Source: Marivirga sericea
Lineage (GTDB): Bacteria > Bacteroidota > Bacteroidia > Cytophagales > Cyclobacteriaceae
Assembly: GCF_900177665.1 (NCBI RefSeq)
Contig: NZ_FXAW01000004.1
Span: forward strand, 62,001 to 126,000
DNA: 64,000 bases
Direction of reading: 5' to 3'
The notes beneath the pieces were generated by a model. That model worked only from the letters and a program-made list of their open reading frames with translations. It was not told the DNA's origin and searched no databases. Position 1 is the first letter of the stretch; each line of letters starts with the position of its first letter. Of this stretch, positions 62,852-64,000 are shown in pieces. A program made the position numbers and the translations under genes.

Positions 62852-63105
62852 TTTTTGGAAGATAAATATTCTGCCTTCATATCTTTTCTTTTACGAGCTT
62901 TGGTGTGATATTCAGCCTTTCCTTCCGCTACTTGATTCACCCAATCAGCAACTGGTAATTCATCTAATGATTTATATTCGCCCGTGGTCATTTGCTTGTA
63001 AAGAAACTCCGTAAGGCGAGATAAACTGATATTATTTTGCTCCGCAAATTGCTTTGCCTTGCCAATAATTTCTTCATTAAAAGATAAAGTAACTTTAGTG
63101 TCCAT
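62848..63105 (-). CDS. DUF6364-like antitoxin
   Basis: This 85-residue protein starts MDTKVTLSFNEEIIGKAKQF, a ribbon-helix-helix-like beginning found in DUF6364 antitoxins, and continues with YKQMTTGEYKSLDELPVADW and a basic tail. It precedes the PIN toxin and overlaps it by four bases. Antitoxins of this kind block the toxin and often repress their own operon. A palindrome at 63144-63153, 38 bases upstream of the ATG, could be the operator. Confidence 0.8.
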   Translation of the reverse strand: MDTKVTLSFNEEIIGKAKQFAEQNNISLSRLTEFLYKQMTTGEYKSLDELPVADWVNQVAEGKAEYHTKARKRKDMKAEYLSSKK

Positions 63106-63143
63106 ATCCCCTTTATTTTATTATACCACTAACTTATAATTTC

Positions 63144-63153
63144 TATACGTATA
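63144..63153 (-). promoter_or_regulatory. Candidate antitoxin operator palindrome
   Basis: TATACGTATA is a perfect 10-base palindrome 38 bases upstream of the antitoxin ATG, where an autoregulatory operator would be expected. The site is short and AT-rich, so it could be chance. Confidence 0.4.
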
Positions 63154-63409
63154 AAACAAATGATTGTTGAAATTCTATTGAATCCACCCTGCAATGATTT
63201 TTGTATATGTTCATTATGTCACCAAACGTGGATATTGCCTAAATCAATAGGTGGTGAAATAAATTCCACTGAACAGTTAACTTCTTCCGAACAAGTCGTC
63301 TTTAGTTTCAAGATCATGAACGTTCCCATTCTGTTTTAATCATGAATGAAAGCTATCTGTCTTAATATTGATGAGATTGAGCTAATTATTGCACCACAAT
63401 AAATTCCGT

Positions 63410-63437
63410 GCCGTCATCCCTGCGCAGGGATGACGGC
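63410..63437. repeat. 28-base perfect GC-rich palindrome
   Basis: The sequence is its own exact reverse complement across all 28 bases, centred on TGCGCA, with GCCGTCATCC as the left arm start. It stands out as GC-rich in an AT-rich region. Similar CGTCATCCCTGCG-type palindromes are widespread as dispersed repeats in several bacterial groups (recalled, not searched). No T-run follows on either strand. It may be a REP-like element or a small non-autonomous mobile repeat. Confidence 0.65.
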
Positions 63438-63504
63438 TCGAATCAAGATTGTAGATATCCAACGATTAGTGACTTAACAACTATTTACTGGATTCTTCCT
63501 ATAA

Positions 63505-64000
63505 TTACAAAGCCCCTTTAGTTGAAGGCAAATCATTCAAGCGACTCTCATCACGACTTACCGCCATTTTAATAGCTCGAGCCCATCCCTTGAAAATTGC
63601 TTCAATCTTATGGTGTTCATTATCACCAGTCACCTGAATATCCAAATTGCATTGTGCTGCATCCGAGAATGATTTAAAGAAATGGAAAAACATTTCTGTG
63701 GGCATATCCCCTACCATCTCTCTATTAAACTCAGCTTTCCAATTTATCCAAGGTCGGCCACCGAAGTCAATGGCTACTTGTGCCAATGCATCATCCATAG
63801 GCAAAAGAAATCCATAGCGATATATTCCCTTCTTATTACCCAACGCTTGCTTAAATGCTTCGCCCAAAGCCAAAGCAGTATCTTCTATAGTATGGTGCTC
63901 ATCCACTTCTAAATCGCCATCCACTTGAATGGATAAATCTAAGCCACCATGTTTTCCCAATTGATCCAGCATGTGATCAAAGAATTTCAATCCTGTTGAA
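63505..64000 (-). CDS. hisB: Imidazoleglycerol-phosphate dehydratase region of HisB (5' end outside window)
   Basis: Dehydrates imidazoleglycerol phosphate in histidine synthesis. The frame is open to the right edge and reads STG[16 protein letters not shown], so the true start lies beyond 64000. Metal-binding motifs are [19 protein letters not shown] and [18 protein letters not shown], both intact. The C-terminus ends DLPSTKGAL. Whether a histidinol-phosphatase domain is fused upstream, as in many Bacteroidota, cannot be seen. A 68-base gap separates the stop from the 28-base palindrome. Confidence 0.95.
   Translation of the reverse strand, partial: STGLKFFDHMLDQLGKHGGLDLSIQVDGDLEVDEHHTIEDTALALGEAFKQALGNKKGIYRYGFLLPMDDALAQVAIDFGGRPWINWKAEFNREMVGDMPTEMFFHFFKSFSDAAQCNLDIQVTGDNEHHKIEAIFKGWARAIKMAVSRDESRLNDLPSTKGAL

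Larger units (their letters stand above)
63106..63504. other. Gene-free region between the toxin-antitoxin pair and hisB
   Basis: About 400 bases without a convincing gene. It holds a TATACGTATA palindrome (63144-63153) near the antitoxin start and a GC-rich 28-base perfect palindrome (63410-63437). Both are minus-strand-upstream of the antitoxin and downstream of hisB. No tRNA or ORF of note. Confidence 0.5.

Noticed and set aside
63410-63437. The 28-base palindrome as a hisB terminator
   Set aside because: No T-run follows on the minus strand; a dispersed repeat is the better explanation.
1-64000. CRISPR arrays, tRNA or rRNA genes, phage or insertion sequences
   Set aside because: I looked through the intergenic regions and saw no regular spaced repeats, cloverleaf sequences, integrases or transposases.

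Overview
The window is AT-rich, densely packed and has no rRNA, tRNA, CRISPR array or insertion sequence that I can recognise. Gene content points to a free-living Bacteroidota of the order Cytophagales, perhaps close to Marivirga (my inference). Supporting signs are an archaeal/eukaryal-type ProS, a two-domain NadE, the acpP-fabF-rnc block next to an IPExxxVDY protein and pyk, a PorV/PorQ-type outer-membrane protein, many signal-peptide beta-barrels, TAnnTTTG promoter elements and few Shine-Dalgarno sequences. Two genes run off the edges: proS at the left and hisB at the right.

Layout. 1-6.9 kb: proS, the NfeD/FloA membrane-microdomain pair, a PhzF-like enzyme, a glycosyltransferase and two outer-membrane proteins. 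7-16.5 kb: a signalling stretch with a histidine kinase, kbl, a kinase-like protein lacking its ATPase domain, a regulatory-looking intergenic region with a 48-residue lipoprotein gene, a TPR histidine kinase, fmt, lpxB and a LuxR-type regulator. 16.6-23.6 kb: a minus-strand set of ABC ATPase, a large TPR membrane protein, gatC and plsC, then a DUF429 protein and a MATE transporter. 23.9-33.5 kb: a giant exported TPR-CHAT protein, a carboxypeptidase-regulatory-domain protein, an M42 peptidase, a cold-shock protein, a SixA-like phosphatase and a VPS10/BNR-repeat protein.

33.6-47.4 kb: a tandem-lipocalin lipoprotein, a helix-hairpin-helix beta-barrel protein coupled to a PorV/PorQ-like protein, a MORN protein, a BamA-like protein, yidD, lgt, nadE, rnc, fabF, acpP and pyk. 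47.5-55.1 kb: two small paralogous coiled-coil proteins, a divergent kinase/response-regulator pair, a polytopic patatin phospholipase, an MscS channel and a glutaryl-CoA dehydrogenase. 55.3-64 kb: tryptophan 2,3-dioxygenase, a MORN-beta-barrel fusion, a COG2509 FAD oxidoreductase with a CoA-binding partner, a HAMP-GAF-PAS protein with no output domain, a PIN/DUF6364 toxin-antitoxin pair, a 28-base perfect palindrome and hisB.

Two themes recur. One is envelope building and sensing: lipid A, lipoprotein modification, outer-membrane assembly and TPR-fronted kinases. The other is tight packing, with many convergent genes whose stop codons abut or overlap. I found no phage, defence island or secondary-metabolite cluster. 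The least explained items are the exported CHAT protein, the HhH-barrel/PorV-like pair, the MORN-barrel fusion, the large TPR membrane protein in the plsC-gatC-lpxB cluster, and the 48-residue lipoprotein with its repeat-rich upstream region.
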